From: Paludibacteraceae bacterium
Lineage (GTDB): Bacteria; Bacteroidota; Bacteroidia; Bacteroidales; Paludibacteraceae
Reading direction: 5' to 3'
DNA: 57,935 nt
Assembly (NCBI GenBank): GCA_017547145.1
Contig: JAFYQJ010000017.1
Span: forward strand, 1-57,935
Shown here: positions 1-7,914 of the stretch, piece by piece
How positions within the stretch are numbered: the first letter of the stretch is position 1
How the letters are laid out: each line of letters begins with the position of its first letter
Translations under genes and position numbers: made by a program
Notes under the pieces: generated by a model
Told to the model about the DNA's origin: nothing
What the model saw: only the letters and a program-made list of their open reading frames with translations
Databases searched by the model: none

Positions 1-36
1 ATGCGTTTATGATATTTTGTCGGTCGATTTCGAGGG

Positions 37-57
37 AAGTCGAGCGACTTTTTTTAT
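37..57 (+). terminator. Terminator-like hairpin at window edge
   Basis: A short palindrome (AAGT, loop CGAGCG, ACTT) is followed by a run of seven T. It probably ends a gene lying before the window. The stem is short, so the call is tentative. Confidence 0.35.
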
Positions 58-101
58 TTGAAAAATTAAATTTATTGTTTAACTAAAAAATCAAAAGTAT
101 T

Positions 102-821
102 ATGATGAAGAACAGATTTTTATTTGTAGCAATGCTTTTTGCAGCATTGAGTTTGGGATTCGTTTCTTGTGACAATAAAGGTAACGAACCCGACGACCCG
201 GCAACCGAACAAGGTGGCTCAACTGAAAACAATGGCGGAGAAGAAACACCCGAACCTGAAACTCCAACGCCTGCTGACCCTTACAACGGACACGCTTATG
301 TAGATCTTGGTTTGCCAAGCGGACTAAAATGGGCAACTTGCAACGTAGGTGCAACTACTCCCAAAGGTTATGGCGATTATTTTGCTTGGGGCGAAACTGC
401 CACCAAATCGGAATATACTTCTGAAAATTATGCTTATACAGAAAATTCTGAAATTTTGCCTTTAAGTAATGATGCTGTTGTTGTGAATATGGGCGGCTCT
501 TGGCGAATGCCAACCTATGAAGAACAAACAGAATTACGAACTGAATGTACTTGGACGTGGACAGACGACTATAATGGCACAGGTGTAGCAGGAAGAATAG
601 TAACCAGTAAAATCAACGGAAACTCTATCTTCCTTCCTGCTGCTGGCTGTCGCGACGGTAGTGGTTTGGACGGCGCAGGGGCGGGCGGCGGCTATTGGTC
701 GAGTTCGCTCAATACTGACTACTCGGGCTACGCCTACAGCCTCGGCTTCGATTCGGACGGTGTGAATTGGAACGGCAGCTACCGCTACTATGGGCGATCC
801 GTGCGTGGTGTAATTGAATAA
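102..821 (+). CDS. FISUMP-domain lipoprotein, candidate DGR-diversified surface protein (copy 1)
   Basis: A 239-aa exported lipoprotein. A hydrophobic N-terminus ends in a lipobox (LGFVSC, Cys about residue 23), followed by an acidic, Pro/Thr/Glu-rich linker to about residue 62. The rest is a FISUMP (Fibrobacter succinogenes major paralogous) domain, recognised by YVDLGLPSGLKWATCNVGA, GGSWRMP, YWSSS and GRSVRGV. Such domains are related to C-type-lectin-like folds, and the protein is expected to be anchored in the outer membrane facing outward. A paralogue lies at 22044-22799 with a nearly identical signal peptide. The C-terminal 50 residues differ from it in a pattern typical of diversity-generating retroelement targets. 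Two ATGs are adjacent; either may be used. The ligand is unknown. Confidence 0.85.
   Translation: MMKNRFLFVAMLFAALSLGFVSCDNKGNEPDDPATEQGGSTENNGGEETPEPETPTPADPYNGHAYVDLGLPSGLKWATCNVGATTPKGYGDYFAWGETATKSEYTSENYAYTENSEILPLSNDAVVVNMGGSWRMPTYEEQTELRTECTWTWTDDYNGTGVAGRIVTSKINGNSIFLPAAGCRDGSGLDGAGAGGGYWSSSLNTDYSGYAYSLGFDSDGVNWNGSYRYYGRSVRGVIE
654..797 (+). other. Putative DGR variable repeat (VR1)
   Basis: Compared with 22629-22772, this stretch aligns with no indels. Variable codons (GAC, GGT, AGT, GGC, TAC, AAT, GAT and others) alternate with invariant codons encoding YWSSSL, Ser, Ala, Leu, Phe, Val, Trp and Arg. Differences sit at codon positions 1 and 2, with the third base held at C or T, as expected from AAY codons mutated at adenines. 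It is preceded by 33 identical bases (621-653) and followed by a GC-rich conserved block (792-808). No template repeat was found in the window, so this is inference from the two-copy comparison. Confidence 0.7.
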
Positions 822-840
822 GACTTGTAGTAAATCATAA

Positions 841-884
841 AATAGGCAGAATGCTCGGGTAGTAATTCTGCCTATTGTATTTTA
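841..884 (+). terminator. Rho-independent terminator of the FISUMP lipoprotein gene
   Basis: A perfect 12-bp stem (AATAGGCAGAAT at 841-852 with ATTCTGCCTATT at 865-876) encloses a 12-nt loop and is followed by a T-rich tract. It lies 20 bp after the stop codon. Confidence 0.75.
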
Positions 885-1032
885 AGTACAGAGATTTTTG
901 CCCCATTATTTTGCATTTTACACATCAAAAAGCCGTTTTGTACCTTAATTGTAGCACCAAAATACTTTTTACGAATGGCTCTTTTTTTGTGTTTAATTTT
1001 GCTAACGTTTTAGTAAAATTTAAAAAGAAAAT

Positions 1033-2679
1033 ATGAATAAGCGTTTTTTAGATTATTTTGAAAATTCGTTAAAAAAGAATTGGGATGCTCCAGCATTGAA
1101 CGACTTCGATAGCTCGGTGGCATTTACGTATGGCGAGATGGCTGAAAAAATAGCACGTATGCACGTGTTGTTTGAGCAAGTAGGATTGCAAAAAGGCGAT
1201 AAAGTTGCTCTTTGTGGTCGTAATAGCTCTATGTGGGCAATTAACTTTTTGGCTGTAACGAGTTATGGTTGTGTAGCAGTTGCTATTTTGTCCGATTTCG
1301 ATACGGAAGGTATTCAAGCATTAGTAAATCATAGCGATGCAAAATTGTTGTTGGTAGGTCCTTTTGTATGGGAAAACCTAAAAGCCGATGCAATGCCAAA
1401 CCTATACGGAATACTCTCGATAGAGACTTTGGAGTTGCTTGGAGCGAATCAAAAACAATTTGATAAAGGCTATAAGGCATGGGAAGAATCTTTCGCTGCA
1501 AAATATCCACAAGGTTTCACTCGTGATGATGTTAAGTTTGAACGTTTTGATAGTGATGACCTTATGTTAATCAACTATACATCAGGTAGTACAGGTTCGC
1601 CAAAAGGTGTAATGATTAGTTGGCGAAGTATTGACTCAAATATTCGTTTTGCCCAAGAAAAAATACCAAATAGCACGGAAGATACACTATTGTCTATGTT
1701 ACCTATGGCACACATGTTTGGGTTGGCTATCGAGATATTGTATCAAGTAGCAGGTGGTACACGCATTACTGTGTTGAACAAAACTCCATCGCCAGCTGTG
1801 TTGATGAAAGCTTTGTCGGACGTGAAGCCTTATATGATGCTTACCGTACCATTGGTAATTGAGAAGATTTTCAAAGCAAAAATTTTCCCTGCTATTCATA
1901 AACCGCTTGTACGTATACTTTGGCATACGCCGGGTATCAATCGCTTGATTCACAAAAAAGTGTACAATCAGTTGATGAATGCTTTTGGTGGACATTTGCG
2001 TTATTTGATTATTGGAGGAGCTGCGTTGAATAGTGCAGTAGAAAAATGTTTGAAAACTATTAAATTCCCATTTTCTGTAGGATATGGAATGACTGAATGT
2101 GGACCATTGATTAGTTACGAACATTGGACAAAATTTAAACTTCGCTCTTGCGGGAAAGCAGTGGATAGAGTAGAATTGCGTATCGATTCGGAAGATGCTC
2201 AACGTAAGGTTGGCGAAATATTGGTGCGAGGCGATAATGTAATGTTGGGTTACTATAAAAACGAAGAAGCTACAAAAGCTACGTTTACAGTTGATGGTTG
2301 GATGCGTACGGGCGATTTAGGTGTTATCGATAAAAATGGTAATCTCTCTATTCGTGGTCGTTCAAAAAGTATGATTTTAGGTCCATCGGGACAAAATATC
2401 TATCCTGAAGAGATTGAAGGAAAAGTGAACAATATGCCATACGTGATAGAGTCGGTTGTAGTAGAACGCGAGGGCAAACTTGTAGCACTTGTTTATGCAG
2501 ATACCGATAAAATTAAGCAAGAGCAAGCATATGCAACTCCTGAAGCATTTTTAGAAGGTACGCGAGTGCATGTAAATAGACTTTTACCTGTATTTTGCCG
2601 ATTGTCGAAACTTGAGCTAGTAGAAAAAGAGTTCGAAAAAACTCCTAAAAGAAGTATAAAGCGATATCTTTATAATTAA
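1033..2679 (+). CDS. AMP-forming acyl-CoA/acyl-ACP synthetase (long-chain fatty acid ligase family)
   Basis: A 548-aa member of the ANL adenylating enzymes, which activate a carboxylate with ATP to an acyl-AMP and then transfer it to CoA or ACP. The P-loop-like motif YTSGSTGSPKG is at residues 182-192. The adenine-binding motif GYGMTECGP lies in the middle, RTGDLG near residue 430, and a KTPKRSIKR tail holds the likely catalytic lysine. There is no signal peptide, so it is cytoplasmic or membrane-associated. It stands alone between terminators, with a TAatTTTG box at 994-1001. Long-chain fatty acid is the likely substrate, but an acyl-ACP synthetase role cannot be excluded. Confidence 0.85.
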   Translation: MNKRFLDYFENSLKKNWDAPALNDFDSSVAFTYGEMAEKIARMHVLFEQVGLQKGDKVALCGRNSSMWAINFLAVTSYGCVAVAILSDFDTEGIQALVNHSDAKLLLVGPFVWENLKADAMPNLYGILSIETLELLGANQKQFDKGYKAWEESFAAKYPQGFTRDDVKFERFDSDDLMLINYTSGSTGSPKGVMISWRSIDSNIRFAQEKIPNSTEDTLLSMLPMAHMFGLAIEILYQVAGGTRITVLNKTPSPAVLMKALSDVKPYMMLTVPLVIEKIFKAKIFPAIHKPLVRILWHTPGINRLIHKKVYNQLMNAFGGHLRYLIIGGAALNSAVEKCLKTIKFPFSVGYGMTECGPLISYEHWTKFKLRSCGKAVDRVELRIDSEDAQRKVGEILVRGDNVMLGYYKNEEATKATFTVDGWMRTGDLGVIDKNGNLSIRGRSKSMILGPSGQNIYPEEIEGKVNNMPYVIESVVVEREGKLVALVYADTDKIKQEQAYATPEAFLEGTRVHVNRLLPVFCRLSKLELVEKEFEKTPKRSIKRYLYN

Positions 2680-2700
2680 TAGTTTTGTTACTTGTAGATT

Positions 2701-2728
2701 AAAGCCCATTTCAAAATGGGCTTTTTTT
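2701..2728 (+). terminator. Rho-independent terminator
   Basis: The stem AAAGCCCATTT/AAATGGGCTTT is followed by T's, 20 bp after the acyl-CoA ligase stop codon. Confidence 0.85.
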
Positions 2729-2743
2729 GTGATAAAAAAGGGT

Positions 2744-2751
2744 TATCTTTG
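2744..2751 (+). promoter_or_regulatory. Bacteroidota -7 promoter box (TAtcTTTG)
   Basis: TATCTTTG lies 25 bp before the LytTR gene ATG. A TTTG sits upstream at 2726-2729, but the 14-bp spacing is short for a -33 box, so only the -7 element is supported. Confidence 0.45.
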
Positions 2752-2776
2752 CGAGTCTAAAAAATATATATACGAA

Positions 2777-3643
2777 ATGTCATCATCAGAAATAAAAATA
2801 CCTCGCTACATCAATAGTAAAAAAAATATAGTTACCTTGATATTGGGAACAGCAGTTTTTGCTTTGTTGTTTATCAATGTATTTCAGCCATTTAACTCTC
2901 GACTTTGGGTAGAAGGAATTAGCGATTTTAAGTATTTTTTATTTTCGAGCTTGATAATTCTTACGGCAATGTGCGTAATTGCAATTAGCCGTGTGGTAAT
3001 GTTTTATTATGCAAAAAAGCATGATATTTCATTGTTTAGTTATGTGATTTGGATATTTGCCGAAATATTGGCAATGTCGTTTTTCTTTACACTTTTTCCA
3101 ATTTTTGCACTGAATGTTAGTGTTGAGTTTGGAGAATTGTACAAACAAGCAATTTCATATACTTGCCTTATAATTTTGTTCCCTTATATTATTTTGTTGT
3201 TGTATTTCGAATTGGAGGAAAAAAACAGAATAATAAAAATGTTGGGTGCAGTGCAATCGGCATCGCAAAATGAGAATGCTAATGCCCAAATGAGTTTCGT
3301 CGACGAAAAAGGAGAATTACGATTGGTTGTTGCTGCCGAAAGCTTGTATTATATCGAAGCGTCTGATAACTACGTTGATATACACTATTTTAATAAGGGT
3401 AGGTTAGTAAGTTTTTTGTTACGTAACTCGTTGAAAAACATAGAAAAAACGTTTATTGATAGAAAATTATTGCGTTGCCATCGTTCTTTCATTGTCAATT
3501 CGAATAAAGTGAAAATAATTCGAAAGACAGAAGATGGTTTATGTGTCGATTTCGATTGCGAAGGAGTTCCTAATATTCCTATTTCCAAAACTTATAGCAG
3601 TCGTTTCCTAGAACAATTCTCGGGCGTTAATGTTGATGCCTAA
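2777..3643 (+). CDS. Membrane-anchored LytTR-family DNA-binding regulator
   Basis: A 288-aa protein with about four transmembrane helices in the first 165 residues, a short linker (IIKMLGAVQSAS) and a C-terminal LytTR domain (about residues 195-283). The domain carries the characteristic LYYIEASDNYVDIHY, FLLRNSLKNIE and CHRSFIVN segments. LytTR domains bind DNA direct repeats. Here the domain is tethered to the membrane with no histidine kinase or receiver domain, so the protein may sense and respond on its own. The GTG 48 bp upstream lies inside the preceding terminator, so the ATG at 2777 is preferred. Targets are unknown; the gene meets patB tail to tail. Confidence 0.8.
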   Translation: MSSSEIKIPRYINSKKNIVTLILGTAVFALLFINVFQPFNSRLWVEGISDFKYFLFSSLIILTAMCVIAISRVVMFYYAKKHDISLFSYVIWIFAEILAMSFFFTLFPIFALNVSVEFGELYKQAISYTCLIILFPYIILLLYFELEEKNRIIKMLGAVQSASQNENANAQMSFVDEKGELRLVVAAESLYYIEASDNYVDIHYFNKGRLVSFLLRNSLKNIEKTFIDRKLLRCHRSFIVNSNKVKIIRKTEDGLCVDFDCEGVPNIPISKTYSSRFLEQFSGVNVDA

Positions 3644-3644
3644 A

Positions 3645-4808
3645 TTATCTCAAGGCCGATTTTAGTTGCTCGAGGGCTTTTTGTAGTGTCGCATGTGGGC
3701 AACCTACGTTTAGTCGCATAAATCCTTCGCCTTCGGTTCCAAACATGGTACCACTATTCAAAGCCAAGTGTGCTTTGTTTAAAAACAGCTGCTCTAAATC
3801 TTTTTGTGCCAAGTTTAAATTTTTACAATTGAGAAAAATAAGGAATGAAGCTTGTGGGCGAATCATACTTATTGATGGGATTTCGTTCTCCAAAAAATCT
3901 TCGGTAAAATCGATATTTTTTTGAATATACTGTAGCAATTGCTTCAGCCAATCTTCTCCTTGTTGATAGGCAGCAGCGGTGCTTGCGTATGCAAACATGT
4001 TACCATTGTTAAATTCGCCAGCTTGCATAAATGTTTGAAATTGCTCATTCAATTTTTCATTTTTAATAATAGCATACGAACTTGATATGCCGGGCATGTT
4101 GAATGTTTTGCTGGGTGCCATCAATGTGATTGCAATTTCAGAGGCTTCTTTTGAAACACTTGCAAACGGATGGTGTTTGTAGTTGGGTAAGGTGAGGTCG
4201 GCATGTATTTCATCGGAAATAACAAGAACATTGTTTTTATAGCAAATGTGAGCAATTTCTTTAAGTTCATTTTCTGTCCAAACTCGTCCGCCGGGGTTGT
4301 GAGGGTTGCATAATATTAGCATTTTACAACCTTTAATGTCTTTTTCAAATTGGTTGAAGTCGATACTGATTTCGTTGTTTTCGATACAAAGCGATGAAGA
4401 CACAACTTCTCTATGCAATTGTGTTGTAACGTGAAAAAAAGGATGATATACGGGAGACATTATTAAGACTTTGTCGTTGATTTCAGTAAAGCATTGCAAT
4501 ACATGTGCTTGACCTCTAACAATGCCAGGAACAAATGTTAATGAGTCTTTTGATATTTCCCAATCGTGTTTGTGCTTTAACCATTGAATAATAGCAGAAT
4601 ACCATTCTTCGCCTGCAAAAGTATAGCCGAGTACAGCTCGTTTGAGTTGATTTTCGATAGATTTAATGATAAAACGGGGAGTACGAAAATCCATATCGGC
4701 AACCCACATTGGTAAAACATCTTCAGTTCCAAAAAATGTTTGTGTTGCGTCCCATTTTATACAATCACTTTTTTTGCGGTCTATTATCTCATCAAAATTG
4801 TATTTCAT
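3645..4808 (-). CDS. patB: PatB/MalY-like PLP-dependent C-S lyase (cystathionine beta-lyase type aminotransferase)
   Basis: A 387-aa fold-type I PLP enzyme. The family hallmark LPMWVADMDF is at residues 32-41. SPVYHPFF, CNPHNPGG, SDEIH (Asp199) and the Schiff-base lysine in APSKTFNMPG (Lys234) follow in the usual order. MalY/PatB enzymes cleave cystathionine or cysteine, releasing pyruvate, ammonia and a thiol or H2S. Length is normal and no domain is missing. It is transcribed divergently from the metallo-hydrolase gene at 4934, and the two share a 125-bp upstream region. The C-S lyase role is more likely than a plain aminotransferase because of the MWVADMDF signature. Confidence 0.88.
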   Translation of the reverse strand: MKYNFDEIIDRKKSDCIKWDATQTFFGTEDVLPMWVADMDFRTPRFIIKSIENQLKRAVLGYTFAGEEWYSAIIQWLKHKHDWEISKDSLTFVPGIVRGQAHVLQCFTEINDKVLIMSPVYHPFFHVTTQLHREVVSSSLCIENNEISIDFNQFEKDIKGCKMLILCNPHNPGGRVWTENELKEIAHICYKNNVLVISDEIHADLTLPNYKHHPFASVSKEASEIAITLMAPSKTFNMPGISSSYAIIKNEKLNEQFQTFMQAGEFNNGNMFAYASTAAAYQQGEDWLKQLLQYIQKNIDFTEDFLENEIPSISMIRPQASFLIFLNCKNLNLAQKDLEQLFLNKAHLALNSGTMFGTEGEGFMRLNVGCPHATLQKALEQLKSALR

Positions 4809-4891
4809 TGCCTTATAATTTTATTTGCAAAAATACGTTTTATTTAAACTATGTTAATTTTGTTTCTGAAAAATATTCCTTTTGGAATGAT

Positions 4892-4899
4892 TATCTTTG
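4892..4899 (+). promoter_or_regulatory. Bacteroidota -7 promoter box (TAtcTTTG)
   Basis: TATCTTTG lies 34 bp before the ATG at 4934 and supports that start over an upstream one that would overlap patB. No TTTG is found at the usual 17-21 bp spacing. Confidence 0.45.
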
Positions 4900-4933
4900 T
4901 GTTCCTTTTCTACAAAGGAGATGTTTTGTTTTT

Positions 4934-5986
4934 ATGATTTTTAACTTTAAAAGATATTGTTTACCGATGTTGATTCTTTTAGCATTGATTCTCACAATAT
5001 TTGTATTTTTTTTAACACCCTCTTTTGGACGTTCGCCAAAAGGGAAACGGTTGGAGCGAATTGAGCAATCGATAAATTATAGAAATGGGCGGTTCGAAAA
5101 TTTACAGCCTTTTTGTCCTCGTTGGAGAAAGGTTTGGAAGGTATTATTTTCAAAAACGTCTGATGTGCGACCTTCTCATTCGTTTAGTATAAAAAAAGAA
5201 AATCTAAGCAGTCTTGATTCAACCAAAAATTTGTTTGTATGGTTTGGTCATTCTTCGTATTTATTGCAGTTGTCGGGGAAGCGTTTTTTAGTCGATCCTG
5301 TATTTTTTAAGGCTGCTCCGATTCGTTTTTTTAATCGTGAATTTAGGGGAACAAATGTGTTTATTCCAGAAGATATCCCTGATGTCGATTTTTTGATTAT
5401 CTCTCATGATCACTGGGATCATCTTGATTATCAGACTGTAAAACAATTAAAGGATCGTGTTGGGAAAGTTATTTGTCCGTTGGGAGTAGGTGAATATTTT
5501 GAATATTGGGGATACGATTCGGACAAAATTGTGGAATTGGATTGGAATGAATCGTTTAAATTTGGTGAAATAACAGTACATTGTCTCACTGCACGTCATC
5601 GTTCAGGACGTGGATTTATATCGAATAAAACGTTGTGGGCGTCTTTTTTGATAGAGACCTGTTCGAAAAATGTTTTTTTAAGTGGAGATGGTGGTTATGG
5701 CACTCATTTCAAGCAAATTGGAGAACGTTTCCCAAATATAGATTTGGCAATTTTAGAAAATGGTCAATACAACGAAATGTGGTACGATATGCATTTAATG
5801 CCACAACACCTATCTGATGTGGTGAACGATTTGGCAACCAAAAGTTTTATTACAGTTCATCATTCGAAATATGCATTATCCAATCATTCTTGGGAGGAAC
5901 CGCTTGAGAATGAACAATGTGCAGTACAGAAAACATCGGCTAAGTTAATTTCGGCTATTATTGGTGAGGCTGTCGGATTGGAATAA
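4934..5986 (+). CDS. Metallo-beta-lactamase-fold hydrolase (NAPE-PLD/UlaG-like), membrane-anchored
   Basis: A 350-aa protein with one N-terminal membrane helix (about residues 9-28) and a metallo-beta-lactamase fold. The zinc motif HxHxDH is at residues 158-163 (HDHWDH). Later ligands are likely in the TARHRSGRG, LSGDGGYG and VHHSKYAL segments. The arrangement WFGHSSYLLQLSGKRFLVDP at the domain start is typical of the N-acylphosphatidylethanolamine phospholipase D-like family. The substrate in this organism is unknown. The open frame extends 75 codons upstream into patB, but that part has no family similarity, and a promoter box at 4892 falls inside it. Confidence 0.82.
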   Translation: MIFNFKRYCLPMLILLALILTIFVFFLTPSFGRSPKGKRLERIEQSINYRNGRFENLQPFCPRWRKVWKVLFSKTSDVRPSHSFSIKKENLSSLDSTKNLFVWFGHSSYLLQLSGKRFLVDPVFFKAAPIRFFNREFRGTNVFIPEDIPDVDFLIISHDHWDHLDYQTVKQLKDRVGKVICPLGVGEYFEYWGYDSDKIVELDWNESFKFGEITVHCLTARHRSGRGFISNKTLWASFLIETCSKNVFLSGDGGYGTHFKQIGERFPNIDLAILENGQYNEMWYDMHLMPQHLSDVVNDLATKSFITVHHSKYALSNHSWEEPLENEQCAVQKTSAKLISAIIGEAVGLE

Positions 5987-5991
5987 GATTT

Positions 5992-6021
5992 TTTGGATTT
6001 ATAACGATATGTGTATCTTTG
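5992..6021 (+). promoter_or_regulatory. Promoter of kdsD (TTTG / 18 bp / TAtcTTTG)
   Basis: A -33 TTTG (5992-5995) and -7 TATCTTTG (6014-6021) are separated by 18 bp, matching the Bacteroidota primary-sigma consensus. The box lies 19 bp before the ATG at 6041. Together they rule against the in-frame upstream start at 6011, which would begin before the -7 box. Confidence 0.7.
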
Positions 6022-6040
6022 TTTTTCGAAATTTTATTGT

Positions 6041-7000
6041 ATGGATTTTATTGCACGTAGTAAAGAGGTTTTTGATTCGGAGATAGCGGAGCTGAAAAAT
6101 GTTCGTGAACATATAGGTAAAGAAGTAGCCGATGTTGTCGATTTAATTTTAAAATCAAAAGGCAAAGTTGTTGTAACAGGTATTGGAAAGTCCGGAATAG
6201 TTGGGCATAAAATATCTTCAACTTTGGCTTCAACGGGGACTCCGTCTGTGTTTATGAGTGCGGCTGAAGCAATGCATGGCGATTTAGGCATTGTTTGTAA
6301 AGATGATGTAGTGATTGCCATTTCAAATAGTGGTTATTCGCAAGAAATATTGAGTATTGTGGACTTAATTAAAAAAATAGGTTGCCCAATTGTTGCAATG
6401 ACTGGAGATTTGAATTCTGAATTGGCAAAAAGTGCAACTTTTGTTTTGAATTGTGCAGTTACATGTGAGGCTAGCAAAGAAGACTATGTGCCAACGTGTT
6501 CGACTACAGCGGCTTTGGTAATGGGTGACGCTTTGGCTACTTGCTTGATGGAATATAGAGCATTTAAATTAGAAAATTTTGCATTTTATCATCCGGGGGG
6601 AGCTTTGGGGCGTCGTTTGTTGACAAAGGTCTCTGATTGTATGAATAAGCATGTACCTTTTGTTCAAGAAAATACATTGTTTAAAGATGTGATTTATGAA
6701 GTGAGTAAATCGCGTCAAGGGGTAACGCTCGTTTATAGTGGAGATGTAGCAGTTGGAATTATTACGGATGGAGATATACGTAGAGCAGTGCAAAAGTATG
6801 ACGATTTAAAAATCGTTGTAGCTACCGATATTATGACGAAAGGTTACAAAAAAATTTTACCAAATGCAATGATAACTGATGCTTTGAAGTTGATGGATGA
6901 AAATAAAATTACTTCGTTGATTGTTCCTGAAAGTGATTCTCCAAATGCTAAAATAGTAGGAGTTTTACATATCCATAATATATTTGACTTCAAAAAATAA
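6041..7000 (+). CDS. kdsD: Arabinose-5-phosphate isomerase, KpsF/GutQ family
   Basis: A 319-aa enzyme that interconverts ribulose-5-P and arabinose-5-P, the first step of Kdo synthesis for LPS. The N-terminal SIS domain (about residues 30-190) contains TGIGKSGIVGHKISSTLAST and the AAEAMHGDLG segment with its catalytic-region histidine. Two CBS domains follow (about 205-260 and 270-319), with GIITDGDIRR and GVLHIHNIF. It has its own consensus promoter and lies 11 bp before an ABC exporter operon. The Kdo transferase kdtA is also in the window (25584-26801), which fits an LPS role. Confidence 0.92.
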   Translation: MDFIARSKEVFDSEIAELKNVREHIGKEVADVVDLILKSKGKVVVTGIGKSGIVGHKISSTLASTGTPSVFMSAAEAMHGDLGIVCKDDVVIAISNSGYSQEILSIVDLIKKIGCPIVAMTGDLNSELAKSATFVLNCAVTCEASKEDYVPTCSTTAALVMGDALATCLMEYRAFKLENFAFYHPGGALGRRLLTKVSDCMNKHVPFVQENTLFKDVIYEVSKSRQGVTLVYSGDVAVGIITDGDIRRAVQKYDDLKIVVATDIMTKGYKKILPNAMITDALKLMDENKITSLIVPESDSPNAKIVGVLHIHNIFDFKK

Positions 7001-7011
7001 GGGTTTGAAAT

Positions 7012-7914
7012 ATGGATTTTTTGAATGTATGTGAAGTTTCTAAACAATACGATGGTCATCTAGCACTAGATCGTGTTTCTCTTTCAATACCAGCAAAATC
7101 TATATATGGTTTGTTGGGGCCTAATGGTGCTGGAAAAACAACCTTAATTCGTATTATCAACCAAATTACAGCTCCAGATAGTGGTGAAATTTTTTTGAAT
7201 GGCAAATTGCTTTCTCGGAAAGATATTTCGCGAATAGGTTATTTGCCTGAAGAGCGAGGATTATATAAAAAAATGAAAGTAGGCGAGCAGGCTCTTTATC
7301 TTGCTCAATTAAAAGGCGTGTCAAAGGCAGATGCTTTGCTGCGGTTGAAGTATTGGTTCGAGAAGTTTGAAATTCAGCCGTGGTGGAATAAAAAGATAGA
7401 GGAACTTTCTAAAGGGATGGCTCAAAAAATACAATTTATTACAACTGTATTGCACGAGCCAGAGTTGCTGATATTCGATGAACCTTTTAGCGGTTTCGAC
7501 CCTGTAAATGCAAACCTTTTGAAGCAAGAAATATTGGCGTTACGAGAAAAAGGAGCAACTATAATTTTTTCTACACACAATATGGAGTCGGTGGAAGAAC
7601 TTTGCGACGAAATATCGCTGATAAATCAATCGAAGGTGGTGTTGCAAGGGAATGTTGCACAGGTAAGATCCACATTCAAAAAGCAAATTTATACGGTAGT
7701 GTTTGAGGGAATTTACTCTCCATCTCATGTCATGTGTTTTGACTGTTTATCTTGTCAAGTTAGTAATGGTATTACAACTTTACGTATTCGTACCGAATCT
7801 CCAAACGATGCATTAAAAGAAATTTTGAAAGATTATAAAATTATTTCATTCTCGGAAGAAGTGCCGAGTATGAATGAAATTTTTATTAACGCAATAAAAA
7901 CTTCATCGAAATGA
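7012..7914 (+). CDS. ABC transporter ATP-binding protein, NatA-like
   Basis: A 300-aa nucleotide-binding subunit. Walker A GPNGAGKTT is at residues 36-44, ABC signature LSKGM at 132-136, Walker B LLIFDE at 152-157, and the H-loop THNME near 188. The C-terminal 80 residues form the DUF4162-type extension seen in NatA/gliding-type exporters. It overlaps the permease gene by 4 bp (ATGA), so the pair is translationally coupled. The substrate is unknown; NatAB of Bacillus exports sodium, but relatives in Bacteroidota are uncharacterised. Confidence 0.9.
   Translation: MDFLNVCEVSKQYDGHLALDRVSLSIPAKSIYGLLGPNGAGKTTLIRIINQITAPDSGEIFLNGKLLSRKDISRIGYLPEERGLYKKMKVGEQALYLAQLKGVSKADALLRLKYWFEKFEIQPWWNKKIEELSKGMAQKIQFITTVLHEPELLIFDEPFSGFDPVNANLLKQEILALREKGATIIFSTHNMESVEELCDEISLINQSKVVLQGNVAQVRSTFKKQIYTVVFEGIYSPSHVMCFDCLSCQVSNGITTLRIRTESPNDALKEILKDYKIISFSEEVPSMNEIFINAIKTSSK

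Noticed and set aside
2729-2776. GTG start upstream of the LytTR gene
   Set aside because: The codon lies inside the terminator of the preceding gene and before the -7 box.
4709-4933. 75-codon N-terminal extension of the metallo-hydrolase
   Set aside because: It overlaps the patB start and contains the promoter box at 4892; the ATG at 4934 gives a normal membrane anchor.
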